64,000 nucleotides of DNA, from positions 1-64,000 of the forward strand of contig JBHOQS010000006.1 in assembly GCA_042408875.1 (NCBI GenBank), given 5' to 3'. Both the position numbers and the translations under genes were made by a program. Below are positions 34,170 through 43,295 of this stretch, piece by piece. The DNA comes from JBHOQS01 sp042408875. GTDB lineage: Bacteria; Chloroflexota; UBA11872; JBHOQS01. The notes below the pieces were generated by a model that searched no databases, was not told the DNA's origin, and was given only the letters and a program-made list of their open reading frames with translations. Numbering within the stretch: position 1 is the stretch's first letter; each line of letters starts with the position of its first letter.

Positions 34170-35083
34170 CGCAGCAGATCCCTTAGAGCACGCTCAATCT
34201 CTGTGTACGTGAAGGAGAACGCTTCCTGCTGAAGACGGGCAGGCACAGCTCGTTGCCCGCCCAGCAAGAGGAGATCGGCGAGTTCACCAAGCGCGAGGCG
34301 CAGTGGAAGCGCCGGAACCCGCATGAAGGATGGCCGCCGCAACACGCGGCCCAGAGCGCGACTGAATTCAGCATTGGTCACCGGCGTCGGAGCGGTGAGA
34401 TTCCATGGCCCCTGCGCCCCTTCACGCTCGATAAGGAACCGGACAGCTGCCACATGGTCGGCGATATGAATCCAGGGCATCCACTGGCGTCCGCTTCCCA
34501 GCGGTCCACCCACGAAAAAGCGAAACGGCAGCGCTACCAGGGGAAGCAGCCCGCCATCGGCGCTCAGGACCAGACCGGTACGAATGATCACTCGCTGCAC
34601 TCCCAGCGTCTCCACCTCCGCCGTCGAAGCCTCCCAGTCCACACAGACGCGCGCGAGGAAATCCGTCCCGGGCGGCGTGTCCTCTGTTACCAGGTCATCG
34701 CCGCGCGGGCCGTAGTAGCCCACGGCGGAGGATTGCACAACCACCCTTGGACGGCGCGCCGCGGCGCGCACGGCCTCCACCACAGCGCGACCGGCATTCA
34801 GCCGGCTTTCGCGAATGCGGCGTTTGCGCTCCGCAGTCCATGGGAGCGGTGGGATACCGATACTTGCGCCGGCGAGGTTGACGATTGCCTCCGCACCGTC
34901 AACCAGACCGCCCCAGCCGTCGGCCGTGCGGCCATCCCAGCGGACAACCTGAGCTGCCGATGGCAGCGCGTGCGCTCGTGCAGGATCCCGGCTAAGGACA
35001 ACTACTTCATATCCGCCGGAGAGCAAATGCTTTGTCAGCACCCGCCCGATCAGACCGGTTCCTCCCGTAATAATAACCCGCAC
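34166..35083 (-). CDS. TIGR01777 family epimerase (YfcH-like)
   Basis: A 305-residue NAD(P)-dependent epimerase-like protein of the YfcH/SulA-related family. TGGTGLIGRVL binds the nucleotide, VRWDGRTADGWGGLVDGAEAIVNLAGASIG and RVVVQSSAVGYYGPRGDD are family motifs, WMPWIHIADHVAA and WNLTAPTPVTNAEFSRALGRVLRRPSF close the fold. The enzymatic role is not established for the family. It is first of a two-gene unit with the SRPBCC gene, beside the carotenoid cluster. Confidence 0.93.
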   Translation of the reverse strand: MRVIITGGTGLIGRVLTKHLLSGGYEVVVLSRDPARAHALPSAAQVVRWDGRTADGWGGLVDGAEAIVNLAGASIGIPPLPWTAERKRRIRESRLNAGRAVVEAVRAAARRPRVVVQSSAVGYYGPRGDDLVTEDTPPGTDFLARVCVDWEASTAEVETLGVQRVIIRTGLVLSADGGLLPLVALPFRFFVGGPLGSGRQWMPWIHIADHVAAVRFLIEREGAQGPWNLTAPTPVTNAEFSRALGRVLRRPSFMRVPALPLRLALGELADLLLLGGQRAVPARLQQEAFSFTYTEIERALRDLLR

Positions 35084-35095
35084 TGTGCTCTCCTT

Positions 35096-35124
35096 AGTAT
35101 CTTAAGTATCTTATTAGTATCTTA
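35096..35124. repeat. AGTATCTTA repeated three times
   Basis: AGTATCTTA occurs at 35096-35104, 35105-35113 and 35116-35124 in the AT-rich gap 35084-35198, just before the epimerase start. It probably overlaps that gene's promoter or leader. No other element was recognised in the gap. Confidence 0.6.
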
Positions 35125-35198
35125 ATCTTAAGTTTTTTACTTGTTTCTACCAGGGATTTATTATGTAAAATTTACTCTGAAACTCTGAATTTAACCGG

Positions 35199-35951
35199 TC
35201 AGGGATGCGAAAGTGCCTGGACCTCACTCTCGATAGCGGCAATAAACTGGCGAATGATCTCTGCTTGCTCCGCTCGACTGCAGCTCCACGCCGCTCTAGG
35301 GACATACCATGGCCCTCCAAAGCGCAGCCACACGGCCGCGCGTCTTCCCGCAAAGGAATAGTGCAAGCCGGCAGGCACAATAGGAATCGGCTGCCGGGCA
35401 GCCTGCTCAGCCAGGATGACGAACCTGACGAAGCCGGGGCGGAACGGCATGAACGAAGAGGCAGCCGGTCCTTTCGGGCTATAAACGGGATCAATATTGG
35501 GGTATCCCTCTGGAAAAACGACGACTACGCGGCCCTGGACAAGCAGCCCTACCGTATCTGCCACGGCACGGCGCAAGTACGCCGGCACCTCAGCGGCGCT
35601 GTAGGCGCTGCGGTGTCTGTGTGCGCGTGCCATCGGATCGCGAAGCGCCTCGGAGCGCAGCACCACCGGCCAGCGCGCAGTACGGCAGGCCCATTCCATG
35701 AGCCTGCGCAGCGCCGGACGATCGACCCAATCGAGCGCGACGACAAACGAAAGCGGGCGGGGCAGTGTAGCAAGAAACACACAGGCGTCATGAAGATGAT
35801 GGTAGTGCCGAGCGGCGATCAGGACAGGACCGGCCGGCGGAACAGCGTCTGCCCCTTCGGTGTACACGTCAAAGGATCGCCGGAGCATGAACCGGCTGTA
35901 TGTTCGTAGCATCCGCCAAGCCCACGTGGCCGCCGGGGAATTCCCGCGCAT
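35199..35951 (-). CDS. PlsC-like acyltransferase of the carotenoid cluster
   Basis: A 1-acylglycerol-phosphate-type acyltransferase. FPEG is in VVVFPEGYPNIDPVY; the first block is ARHYHHLHDACVF, where the His-Asp spacing differs from the canonical HX4D. Later IPIVPAGLHY and WLRFGGPWYVP fit the family. Position after CruF and a glycosyltransferase suggests it acylates the carotenoid glycoside sugar, as known for glycosyl-ester carotenoids; this is inference. The start is uncertain: the frame is open to 36173 (overlapping cruF by 135 bases), a TTG overlapping the cruF stop (36041) would keep the operon's coupling, and ATG 35951 gives 250 residues close to the family length. Confidence 0.8.
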   Translation of the reverse strand: MRGNSPAATWAWRMLRTYSRFMLRRSFDVYTEGADAVPPAGPVLIAARHYHHLHDACVFLATLPRPLSFVVALDWVDRPALRRLMEWACRTARWPVVLRSEALRDPMARAHRHRSAYSAAEVPAYLRRAVADTVGLLVQGRVVVVFPEGYPNIDPVYSPKGPAASSFMPFRPGFVRFVILAEQAARQPIPIVPAGLHYSFAGRRAAVWLRFGGPWYVPRAAWSCSRAEQAEIIRQFIAAIESEVQALSHP

Positions 35952-36037
35952 CTTCGGACCTGTGCGGCCAACTACCGGAAGCCGGATGAAGCCGCGCTCT
36001 CCTTTGAGGTGTGTGCTGCAGCCTGTATGGGCATTGC

Positions 36038-36922
36038 TCAAGTTGATATGGAAGCCTGGGCCGGTTTGCCGACCGACCGGCTCAGAGCCCCACGTTCTTT
36101 GAGCCAGAAGCCGAGCAAGATCGCGCAGACCGGGCCAATCCCGGAGACACTGGCCAGAATCGGTGGTATCCATAATCCTCCCCAGAGACTAAGCACAGTC
36201 GCAAAGGCAATGTTTGCCGCATACACTGCCAGAGGGATTCCCACCGGTATGCTCTCGTACGGTGGAGTCCGGCCCCACAGATACCGGCTCAGCGCAAGGA
36301 ATGTTAGGCCGGTGAGCGCCCAGCCGGCCAGGTTCGTGAGCGGCATGCCGAAATACGGACCGCTCACATGCCAGACCCAGAACTGCGCGGGCAGCCTCGA
36401 ATGCGACATCGCCGGATCGAGGACTATATCCCAGGACACCAGCAGCCAGGTACCCAGCAGCACCGACCATCCGGCCCATGCCTCACGGGTCAGGCGCTGT
36501 ACTAGGGCGTCCGCAAGCAAATACGAGGCAAACCCCATATAGAACCATGACAGCGGAATGCTTACCGGCACACGGTCAAAGACCCGCACTCCTAGCCCTG
36601 ACATGTAAGAATAGGCCCCAAAGGGCCACCCGGTGCTCGTGCCAAGGAGTTCGTAGCTCAGTGAAACCAGCACACTTACTACAAAGAACAGCGCAGTACG
36701 GCGTGCTCCCAGCCGGCGCATGCCAAAGGCCAGCATCGTTGCTGCCCCGCACACGATATGCACCGACCCGGCATATTGCATACCAAAGTTGAGCACCGGC
36801 AGGGCTGCTGTGTTTGCGGCCCAGGTATGCAACTTCGGCAGCACGACCAGCAGTCCAAACAGGCCGAAACCCAGGGCGGCCAAATGAGCGGCAAAAAATC
36901 CGAGAACAAAGCTCATCACCAT
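36038..36922 (-). CDS. cruF: Carotenoid 1',2'-hydratase, CruF family
   Basis: A 294-residue membrane protein with about eight helices. Hallmarks of the CruF/DUF422 family: SYELLGTSTGWPFGAYSY, VPVSIPLSWFYMGF, SWDIVLDPAMS and FWVWHVSGPYFGMPLTNLAGW, the last two rich in acidic and aromatic residues. CruF adds water across the end-chain double bond of acyclic carotenoid ends, giving a tertiary hydroxyl. The flanking glycosyltransferase and acyltransferase would decorate the product. It overlaps the glycosyltransferase gene by 7 bases. Confidence 0.9.
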   Translation of the reverse strand: MVMSFVLGFFAAHLAALGFGLFGLLVVLPKLHTWAANTAALPVLNFGMQYAGSVHIVCGAATMLAFGMRRLGARRTALFFVVSVLVSLSYELLGTSTGWPFGAYSYMSGLGVRVFDRVPVSIPLSWFYMGFASYLLADALVQRLTREAWAGWSVLLGTWLLVSWDIVLDPAMSHSRLPAQFWVWHVSGPYFGMPLTNLAGWALTGLTFLALSRYLWGRTPPYESIPVGIPLAVYAANIAFATVLSLWGGLWIPPILASVSGIGPVCAILLGFWLKERGALSRSVGKPAQASIST

Positions 36923-38079
36923 TCTCCAACGACTATCTCGCGGCCGCGCCAGGTATGGCGGCGGCGTAGCAGGCTATCCCACAACCTGAGCACAGCCGGT
37001 AGATCGCAGAGAGGAGAAAGCCAATAGCTCCATGGTCGCGAGGCATACGCACGCGCCATGCCCCGCAGAACCCCCAGCCGGATACCGACGAGGAGGCTGT
37101 TTACCGCAAATGCCCAGCGTTGCCGGCGCCGCTGCGGCCAGAGCAGCACCGTGAAGAGCAAGGGCAACGCCTGCACAAGAGTGACCTCAACCAGTGCAAC
37201 GATGCTGCGCGTCCGCCAGAAACGATCGCGGAGCGGGAGGGAGCGAGGCCAGTTGTCCCAGACATCCCGCCAGTTGCGATACATCCGCACCCCGGCGAGC
37301 GAGCCTGCTTCATAGAAACCGACCCGGTATCCGGACGCAACCAGCGCGCGGGCCAGAGTAACATCCTCACAGAGCGAGTCTTTGACCGCCTCGAAACCAC
37401 CACAGGCGCGCAGTGCATCTTTGTGCACGAGAAAACACTGCCCGTTTGCCTGGACTGCATCGACCTGTGATACGGCATGCCCCGGCGCACCAAAGCGGTA
37501 GACGAGCGTAGCTAGAAACGCCGCATGGATGAGAGCCTCCAGGGCGCCCGAGACCTCCTGCTGCGTGGCCACGCTGAGAGCTTGAATTCCAGCGCGCTGT
37601 GCGTGCGCGACGAGCGACCGCGCCAAGCCTGGAGAAGGACAGACATCAGCGTCGAGCGTGAGCAGCCAGCAGGTCGACGATGCCGATGCATCGAAGCCTA
37701 CCTGCAGGTTCCAGGCTTTGCCGTTCCATCCCGGCGGGGTCGGACTCGCATCGATCAGGCGCAGTCGCTTGTCACGCGCTTGATAGTACGCAACCAGCTC
37801 CGGAGTGCCATCCGTCGATCCGCCATCGACAACGAGGATTTCGGCCACTTCTGGTCCCTGTTCCAGAAGGCCCAGGATACAGGGCACGAGGCGCTCACAT
37901 TCATTGAGTACCGGAACAACGACAGAAATCAACGGCAGATTGTTCTCAGCGGCATCACACGGCCGAATGGCCTGCCCCTTGAGCGTTCGTGCTAGACGCA
38001 GCATCACTCGCAGGCCGAGCAATGCTTGAAAGAACACAACAAGGCTAACAAGACGGCTCATCAGAGCACGCATCGACAT
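36916..38079 (-). CDS. Family 2 glycosyltransferase (CruG-like, carotenoid)
   Basis: About 387 residues (several candidate ATGs between 38061 and 38115; all overlap crtI). An N-terminal membrane helix precedes the GT2 domain: LISVVVPVLNECERL, ILVVDGGSTDGTPELV, LLTLDADVCPSP (DxD-like metal site), GQCFLVHKDAL and CEDVTLARALVASGYRV. Two C-terminal helices follow. GT2 enzymes next to cruF, such as CruG, glycosylate the hydroxyl made by CruF, so a carotenoid glycosyltransferase role is the best inference. The sugar donor is unknown. Confidence 0.85.
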   Translation of the reverse strand: MSMRALMSRLVSLVVFFQALLGLRVMLRLARTLKGQAIRPCDAAENNLPLISVVVPVLNECERLVPCILGLLEQGPEVAEILVVDGGSTDGTPELVAYYQARDKRLRLIDASPTPPGWNGKAWNLQVGFDASASSTCWLLTLDADVCPSPGLARSLVAHAQRAGIQALSVATQQEVSGALEALIHAAFLATLVYRFGAPGHAVSQVDAVQANGQCFLVHKDALRACGGFEAVKDSLCEDVTLARALVASGYRVGFYEAGSLAGVRMYRNWRDVWDNWPRSLPLRDRFWRTRSIVALVEVTLVQALPLLFTVLLWPQRRRQRWAFAVNSLLVGIRLGVLRGMARAYASRPWSYWLSPLCDLPAVLRLWDSLLRRRHTWRGREIVVGEW

Positions 38080-39667
38080 ATGAGGGTATTTCCGAGCGGG
38101 GCCTGCTATGCTCATGCTCCGATCGGCATGCAGCAGCTCGATAGCGCTCAGACCTCAGCGGCACAGAAAGGACTAGACGGCGCCGGAGGCCGGCGCAATC
38201 TGCATCCACGAGCGCGGCCGTAATCTCTGCAGAAGCCAGCACACCCGGGAGCCCAGCGCCGGGGTGCGTGCCTGCGCCGACGAGATACAGTCCCGGCACG
38301 TCTGCACACCGATTATGCGGCCGGAAGTACGCCGATTGGAACAAAGTTGGCTCGATCGAGAACGCAGCTCCCAGATGGCTCCCTAGCTCGCTGGCGAAGT
38401 CATAGGGAGTAAACTGGCGCTCCACAGCAATGTGTTGCCTAATGCCAGTAAGCCCAATCCTGTGTTCCAACATAGCAAAAATCCGCTCTCGCAGACACCG
38501 AGCCATCACCGACCAGTCGATATCTGCCTGCAAATTCGGCACCGGAACCAGCACATAAAGCGTCTCTCCACCCGGTGGAGCGAGTGTCGGATCAGTACGT
38601 GTCGGCGCATGAATGTAGAGGGCAAGGTCGTCCTCAATCAGCCGGTGATGGAAGATAGCCTCTACAACGGATCGGTAACAGCGCGGCATCACGATGGTAT
38701 GGTGATGTAAAGAGGGGTATTGCCTTGTTAATCCAAGATAAAGAATGAAACACGACATAGAATACTTCAGATGTCGAAGTCTTGACCCCCATCCTTTATT
38801 TTGAAACTGAGCAGGAAGAAGTTTGAGGTACGTCATTGCCACATCAGCGTTGCTTACCACAACATCTGCAGAAAGTATCGCACCAGATCGTAAGCGGACA
38901 CCTGCAGCTCGCTTCTCTCGAAGAATGATCTCGACTACCGGATCGCCACACTGTATGTTGCCTCCCAACTGTTCAAATTGGCGCGCCATTGCCTCCACAA
39001 GGGCATACGTGCCGCCACGTACGAACCAGACGCCTCCCTGATGCTCAAGATAGGGCACCATGCTATAGATCGCACTGGCCCGAAATGGATTGCCACCGAT
39101 AAAGAGGGGATGGAAACTGAAGGCTATTCGCAGGTGTTCGTCCTGAAAAAACTTGGCAACGTAGCTATAGACACTCTGGTATGCCCGCAGGCGCGCAAGA
39201 TCCGGCACGATCTTGAGGAAACTTGTTAGAGAAAGAAACGGTCTCCTGGCAAGCTGCTCGAAGGCACGATGATAGACAACGCCGGTCGCTGCCAGAAACC
39301 GGCGATAGCCGACAACATCTGACGGACAGAGCCGAGCAATCTCTGCCTCCATTGCTTCCGGCTCGCCCCAGTACGAAAAGCGCACGCCATCAGCGAAGCA
39401 TATCTCGTAGAACGGACGCAGAAGAACCAGTTCAACAGCATCATCCAGATTGCTACCCACTGCAGCCCACAGCGCACGCAACAGCTGTGGAGCAGTGATA
39501 ATCGTCGGCCCTGTATCAAAGGTATATCCGGCTTCGCAAAACTGATATGCTCGCCCACCTACCCGCGGCCGCGCCTCAATAACTGTTACCTCATGGCCGC
39601 GCGCTTGTAACCGCATGGCTGTTGCCAGCCCCCCGACCCCGCCACCGATTACGAGAACGCGAGCCAT
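38045..39667 (-). CDS. crtI: Phytoene desaturase (CrtI family)
   Basis: A 540-residue FAD-dependent desaturase. N-terminal dinucleotide fold VLVIGGGVGGLATAMRLQARGHEVTVIEARPRVGGRA, the typical YTFDTGPTII, WFVRGGTYALVEAM and the C-terminal FAD motif GLYLVGAGTHPGAGLPGVLASAEIT. It converts phytoene to lycopene or neurosporene at the membrane. The last ~40 residues (ERYRAAACRSEHEH...) are an atypical tail that overlaps the start of the glycosyltransferase gene. It overlaps crtB by 19 bases. Confidence 0.96.
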   Translation of the reverse strand: MARVLVIGGGVGGLATAMRLQARGHEVTVIEARPRVGGRAYQFCEAGYTFDTGPTIITAPQLLRALWAAVGSNLDDAVELVLLRPFYEICFADGVRFSYWGEPEAMEAEIARLCPSDVVGYRRFLAATGVVYHRAFEQLARRPFLSLTSFLKIVPDLARLRAYQSVYSYVAKFFQDEHLRIAFSFHPLFIGGNPFRASAIYSMVPYLEHQGGVWFVRGGTYALVEAMARQFEQLGGNIQCGDPVVEIILREKRAAGVRLRSGAILSADVVVSNADVAMTYLKLLPAQFQNKGWGSRLRHLKYSMSCFILYLGLTRQYPSLHHHTIVMPRCYRSVVEAIFHHRLIEDDLALYIHAPTRTDPTLAPPGGETLYVLVPVPNLQADIDWSVMARCLRERIFAMLEHRIGLTGIRQHIAVERQFTPYDFASELGSHLGAAFSIEPTLFQSAYFRPHNRCADVPGLYLVGAGTHPGAGLPGVLASAEITAALVDADCAGLRRRLVLSVPLRSERYRAAACRSEHEHSRPRSEIPSYVDACSDEPSC

Positions 39668-40623
39668 GACTGCACCTCAGTTTGAAGCTGTGAGGACACC
39701 TCGCCGGGCGCCTCACCATAGTCTCGTCCCCACAGATGCACTAGCGCCAGTGCTGTCAGCACCTCACGAAATTTGACGAGATGGGAGACAACAGCCCGTT
39801 GACTAAGAACATTGTAGTCTTGTGCCTCGATTGCCTTGAGAATGGCCCGATATACCCGACCCGCAACCAACACAGCGAGGCGTACCTCGGGAGGCAGCAA
39901 CCAGACCCCCGCAAGGCCGCGGGCGTAGTACATCTGAGCTCGTTCGATTTGGAAGCGCATGAGCGCCCGAAAAGGATCATCCGGTACAGCAGAGGTCGTG
40001 GCAAGGTAGCGCAACCGTGCCGGAGAATAACCAAACTGTGCCAGCTCATCAGCAGGGAGATAGCTTCGTCCCCGCTGCAAATCGCTTCTTAGATCCCGCA
40101 AGATATTGGTGAGTTGCATAGCAACGCCGAGCTCGGCTGCAGCACGATAGGCGGAGGTATGACGAGCTCCTAGCAGATGACACATTGCCAACCCTACAGT
40201 TCCGGCCACGCGCATGCAGTAGATGGACAGCTCCTTGAAGGTGCATATTGTCACCGGAACCAGATCGGTTTCTACGCCATCAAGGAGGGCCAGTAAGTAC
40301 GCGCGCGGCACGCCGAAGTGGCGCAAGACCGCTTCAAGCTCAATGGCAAGCTCCTCCGGCTCAGGCATCCTATTTCCGCAATCTTCCTGGCAAAGCCACC
40401 GGCGCCAGCCATGAAGCCTGGCACGGATTTGCTCGCTGGAGAGCTCCGGCGGAGGATCATCAACCAGGTCATCAATCACACGGCAAAAGGCGTATAACAC
40501 CACTACGGCCCGGCGATAGCGCGCGGGCAAAAACCGGGTGGCCAGAGCAAAGGTGCGCGCTCGAGTCGAGAGGTACGACGCAATCTGTACCGGCACAGGA
40601 GCGGCGGTATCATACGCGCTCAT
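39649..40623 (-). CDS. crtB: Phytoene synthase
   Basis: A 324-residue squalene/phytoene synthase. First Asp-rich motif FCRVIDDLVDD (about residues 68-78), second LTNILRDLRSDLQRGRSYLP. It joins two geranylgeranyl diphosphates to phytoene. C-terminal VAGRVYRAILKAIEAQDYNVLSQRAVVS is typical. The ATG overlaps the ispH stop by 4 bases. Confidence 0.96.
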   Translation of the reverse strand: MSAYDTAAPVPVQIASYLSTRARTFALATRFLPARYRRAVVVLYAFCRVIDDLVDDPPPELSSEQIRARLHGWRRWLCQEDCGNRMPEPEELAIELEAVLRHFGVPRAYLLALLDGVETDLVPVTICTFKELSIYCMRVAGTVGLAMCHLLGARHTSAYRAAAELGVAMQLTNILRDLRSDLQRGRSYLPADELAQFGYSPARLRYLATTSAVPDDPFRALMRFQIERAQMYYARGLAGVWLLPPEVRLAVLVAGRVYRAILKAIEAQDYNVLSQRAVVSHLVKFREVLTALALVHLWGRDYGEAPGEVSSQLQTEVQSWLAFS

Positions 40624-41564
40624 GAGGCCATCCCCGCACGGTGTGTGGCGAAGTCAGGCGGCGAAAACCATGTATGCTCTACCTGAAGCGTAACCTCTTC
40701 TACTACAGCCCCCTGAGCGCGGAAGTACGTGACCGCTTCGTATACCAACTCCTCCGGCGTTGAGGCACCGGCAGTCAGGCCTAGCACACGTGCGTGGGCA
40801 AGGACGGCAGGATCGAGCTCGGTAATCCGCCCTACGAGGTACGCTGGCGTTCCGGTCCGTGCAGCGACCTCACGCAGTCGCTGGGCGTTCGAGCTGCTCG
40901 TATCTCCCAGCACAAGCACAACATCAACCCGGTGCGCCAGCCAGCGCACCGCATCCTGGCGATTGCGTGTGGCGAAGCAGATGTCTGCAGTAGATGGCCG
41001 AACCAGGCCGGGAAAGCGTCGCTCCAGGGCCGCCATGACCGGAGCGACGTCTTCCGGACTGAGCGTTGTTTGCGTGACGCAGGCAACCCGCTGGGAATTC
41101 GCAATCGCTAGGCGCTCGACATCTTCGGGTCGCTCTACGAGGTGTATGCGTCCAGGTGCCTGTCCGAGGGTTCCCACCACCTCATCATGGCCGGCATGGC
41201 CGATGAGAACCACCTCATACCCCTCCTCGAGATACCGCCGGACTTCGCGGTGCACCTTGGTCACAAGCGGGCATGTCGCATCGAGGACGTCCAGTCCGCG
41301 CGCGGCGGCAGCCTGCCGTACAGACGGTGCAACCCCGTGCGCGCTGAAGATTACGAGTGCGCCGGGGGGCACTTCGTCGATCTCCTGCACGAAGATCGCC
41401 CCTTTTGCAGCAAGCCGGGCTACAACATGGGGGTTGTGCACGATGGGACGGCGTACGTAAACCGGAGCACCGTACACCGCCAGCGCCCGTTCAACGAGAT
41501 CCACAGCACGCACAACTCCGGCACAGAACCCACGTGGAGCTACAAGCACAACCCGCTGGATCAT
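40620..41564 (-). CDS. ispH: 4-hydroxy-3-methylbut-2-enyl diphosphate reductase
   Basis: A 314-residue 4Fe-4S enzyme making IPP and DMAPP in the last MEP-pathway step. The three cluster Cys are in APRGFCAGV, LDATCPLVTKVH and DICFATRNRQDAV. SSSNAQRLREVA and TAGASTPEELV are family motifs. Its place in the carotenoid operon would raise precursor supply when pigment is made. It overlaps tetR and crtB by ATGA-type junctions. Confidence 0.97.
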   Translation of the reverse strand: MIQRVVLVAPRGFCAGVVRAVDLVERALAVYGAPVYVRRPIVHNPHVVARLAAKGAIFVQEIDEVPPGALVIFSAHGVAPSVRQAAAARGLDVLDATCPLVTKVHREVRRYLEEGYEVVLIGHAGHDEVVGTLGQAPGRIHLVERPEDVERLAIANSQRVACVTQTTLSPEDVAPVMAALERRFPGLVRPSTADICFATRNRQDAVRWLAHRVDVVLVLGDTSSSNAQRLREVAARTGTPAYLVGRITELDPAVLAHARVLGLTAGASTPEELVYEAVTYFRAQGAVVEEVTLQVEHTWFSPPDFATHRAGMAS

Positions 41565-42268
41565 GAGCCTTCCTCGGCTGATGCAGGAGTGCCCTCGGCA
41601 CGCAGCGCGCCTCCGGCACCACGATGCGGATCGTTCCCCGCCTGACGCCCGATCGCTTCAACCCCGGCGGCAAACACCTCAACCAGTTGCTGGAGATACG
41701 CCTCGCGATCCGGCGAGTTTTCGCCCCCGCGCCGCAGCAGCTCCTCGTGGATAACAAAAGAAAGAAGCGCCCCGGTGAACTGACGGGCAAGCCAATCGGC
41801 GCGCAGCTGCCGGCGTGCCCTTTCGGGCAAGGCACGCGCAATGAGCGCCGCTACAGCGCCCTGGGTCGGATCAGACAACTGCTCGAGATAACGGCGCCCC
41901 CATTCCGGGCGATGATGCGCCTCCACAAGGACAACCTTGAGGAGCTGTTTTGCCGGTATCGTGCTGATGCCGCGGAAAAACCCGCGCCCGGCAGCCTCCA
42001 GGATCTCCCGGAGCGATGCCTGCTCCGGCAGCCGCGCTACCCCCTCGCGAGGACCGCCGGCCGCGCGCTCAAGGAGCGCCTCCATGATCGCTTCCTTTGA
42101 GGGGAAATAGTGATACAACGACGCCGGACTCATCCCTACTGCCTCAGCGATCGCGCGCAAGCCGGTTGCTTCATAGCCATGCTCTGCGAAGAGACGGAGG
42201 GCCGCTTGAAGAATCCGTTGACGCTGCTCGTGATGTTGGGGTGTAGGACCGGGCCGCCGACCTGGCAT
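41561..42268 (-). CDS. TetR family transcriptional regulator of the carotenoid operon
   Basis: About 235 residues from ATG 42268 (TTG 42277 and GTG 42274 also possible; no good ribosome binding site before any). The HTH is RILQAALRLFAEHGYEATGLRAIAEAVGMSPASLYHYFPSKEAIMEALLERA, standard for TetR. The C-terminal ligand domain is divergent. As first gene of the operon, with a 16-bp palindrome at its promoter, it probably represses itself and the carotenoid genes. The inducer is unknown. Confidence 0.92.
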   Translation of the reverse strand: MPGRRPGPTPQHHEQRQRILQAALRLFAEHGYEATGLRAIAEAVGMSPASLYHYFPSKEAIMEALLERAAGGPREGVARLPEQASLREILEAAGRGFFRGISTIPAKQLLKVVLVEAHHRPEWGRRYLEQLSDPTQGAVAALIARALPERARRQLRADWLARQFTGALLSFVIHEELLRRGGENSPDREAYLQQLVEVFAAGVEAIGRQAGNDPHRGAGGALRAEGTPASAEEGS

Positions 42269-42307
42269 CGTCACCAACCATGCATTCTTGGTCGTCTCTT
42301 CTCTTAC

Positions 42308-42353
42308 GCTCTCGTACGAGAGCTACCGTAGGTGCGGCGGCATGCCTTGTCAA
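42308..42353 (-). promoter_or_regulatory. Promoter with TetR-type palindromic operator, carotenoid operon
   Basis: On the minus strand TTGACA (42353-42348), 17-base spacer, TACGGT (42330-42325). One base further is the perfect 16-base palindrome GCTCTCGTACGAGAGC (42308-42323), which would cover the transcription start. That geometry is the classical position for a TetR repressor site. The rest of the gap 42269-42471 shows nothing else. Confidence 0.75.
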
Positions 42354-42471
42354 ATACCCCTGTTCACTGAGCGACCAGTCCGCGCACCCTCCCTCTACGG
42401 CTAGATAGTTCCGGCATTCGCCGCCAACCATGTCACCCGGTGCCGGAGCCAAGCGGTTTGTCCTTCGCTGG

Positions 42472-43266
42472 CTAGGCCAGCCCGCGCAGTCGGGCCCGAT
42501 ACCCATATCGCCAGGCAACCATCAGGATCGCTCCTAGGGCCAGGAGCAATGGGAGAACCGCACCGACAGCGCCACCGGTGCGCGGGAGCTGCTGGGGCTG
42601 GGCGGTCGCGTCTACGCTCAACAGAGCTTCCAGAGCAGGTTGCTCACCCACCAGTCCCACGGCATATACGGTGTACACGGTTCCGGCGCTCAGGCGCACC
42701 TGGGGTACCTCGAGCGCTACAGTATTCGTTCCGGCGACGCGCACCTCAAGGTCATACGTGCCCGCCGGCACCGGCGTATAGGTGCCGACCTGCCGAAACG
42801 CAATATTCTGGAACAGCACCGGTCCCCCCTTCACGGCGATATCAACCGCAGGTGCGTTCGGCGAGGCATGGACAAAGCGCACATGTGCGCGGTTTCCTAC
42901 AGGGAGTGTGTTGTCGTCCATAAGGACAAGCGGCGCGATGCCGGCCAACCTGCCCGTTGCAATGACCGTGTAGTCGGCCCCGGCGCGCAAATCCAGGGCG
43001 GCGTCAATAACGACCGGTTGGGTAGCGCCAGCTGGAACGACCTGCACCGCCGCCCGACCTGGAGCAAGGGAGGCATACGCTGTGACCCCTTTGAACGCAA
43101 TATTCCGAAAAGCGGGCACGTTGTTCACAATTACGTCGACCGCAGGAGCGTCCGGTGAGGCGTGCACCACGCGCACGCGGGCTCGTCCCGCCTGGGCAGC
43201 GACAGGGTGTGCCGAAATTGCTACCAGCGCCAGGCTGAGCAGTGCTACCATCCAGCGAAGCGCCAT
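42472..43266 (-). CDS. DUF4397 domain surface protein with LPxTG anchor
   Basis: A 264-residue exported protein from ATG 43266, chosen for GAGGAGGATCACAGG upstream (longer starts to 43299 exist). A signal peptide (LLSLALVAISAHPVAAQA) is followed by two tandem DUF4397 units, each with VRVVHASPDAPAVDV / VRFVHASPNAPAVDI. The C-terminus is LPRTGG, a hydrophobic helix and a basic tail RYGYRARLRG, a sortase sorting signal. No sortase is in the window. It is probably displayed on a Gram-positive-like wall. Confidence 0.9.
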   Translation of the reverse strand: MALRWMVALLSLALVAISAHPVAAQAGRARVRVVHASPDAPAVDVIVNNVPAFRNIAFKGVTAYASLAPGRAAVQVVPAGATQPVVIDAALDLRAGADYTVIATGRLAGIAPLVLMDDNTLPVGNRAHVRFVHASPNAPAVDIAVKGGPVLFQNIAFRQVGTYTPVPAGTYDLEVRVAGTNTVALEVPQVRLSAGTVYTVYAVGLVGEQPALEALLSVDATAQPQQLPRTGGAVGAVLPLLLALGAILMVAWRYGYRARLRGLA

Positions 43267-43295
43267 CCTGTGATCCTCCTCATTCATTTTTTCTT

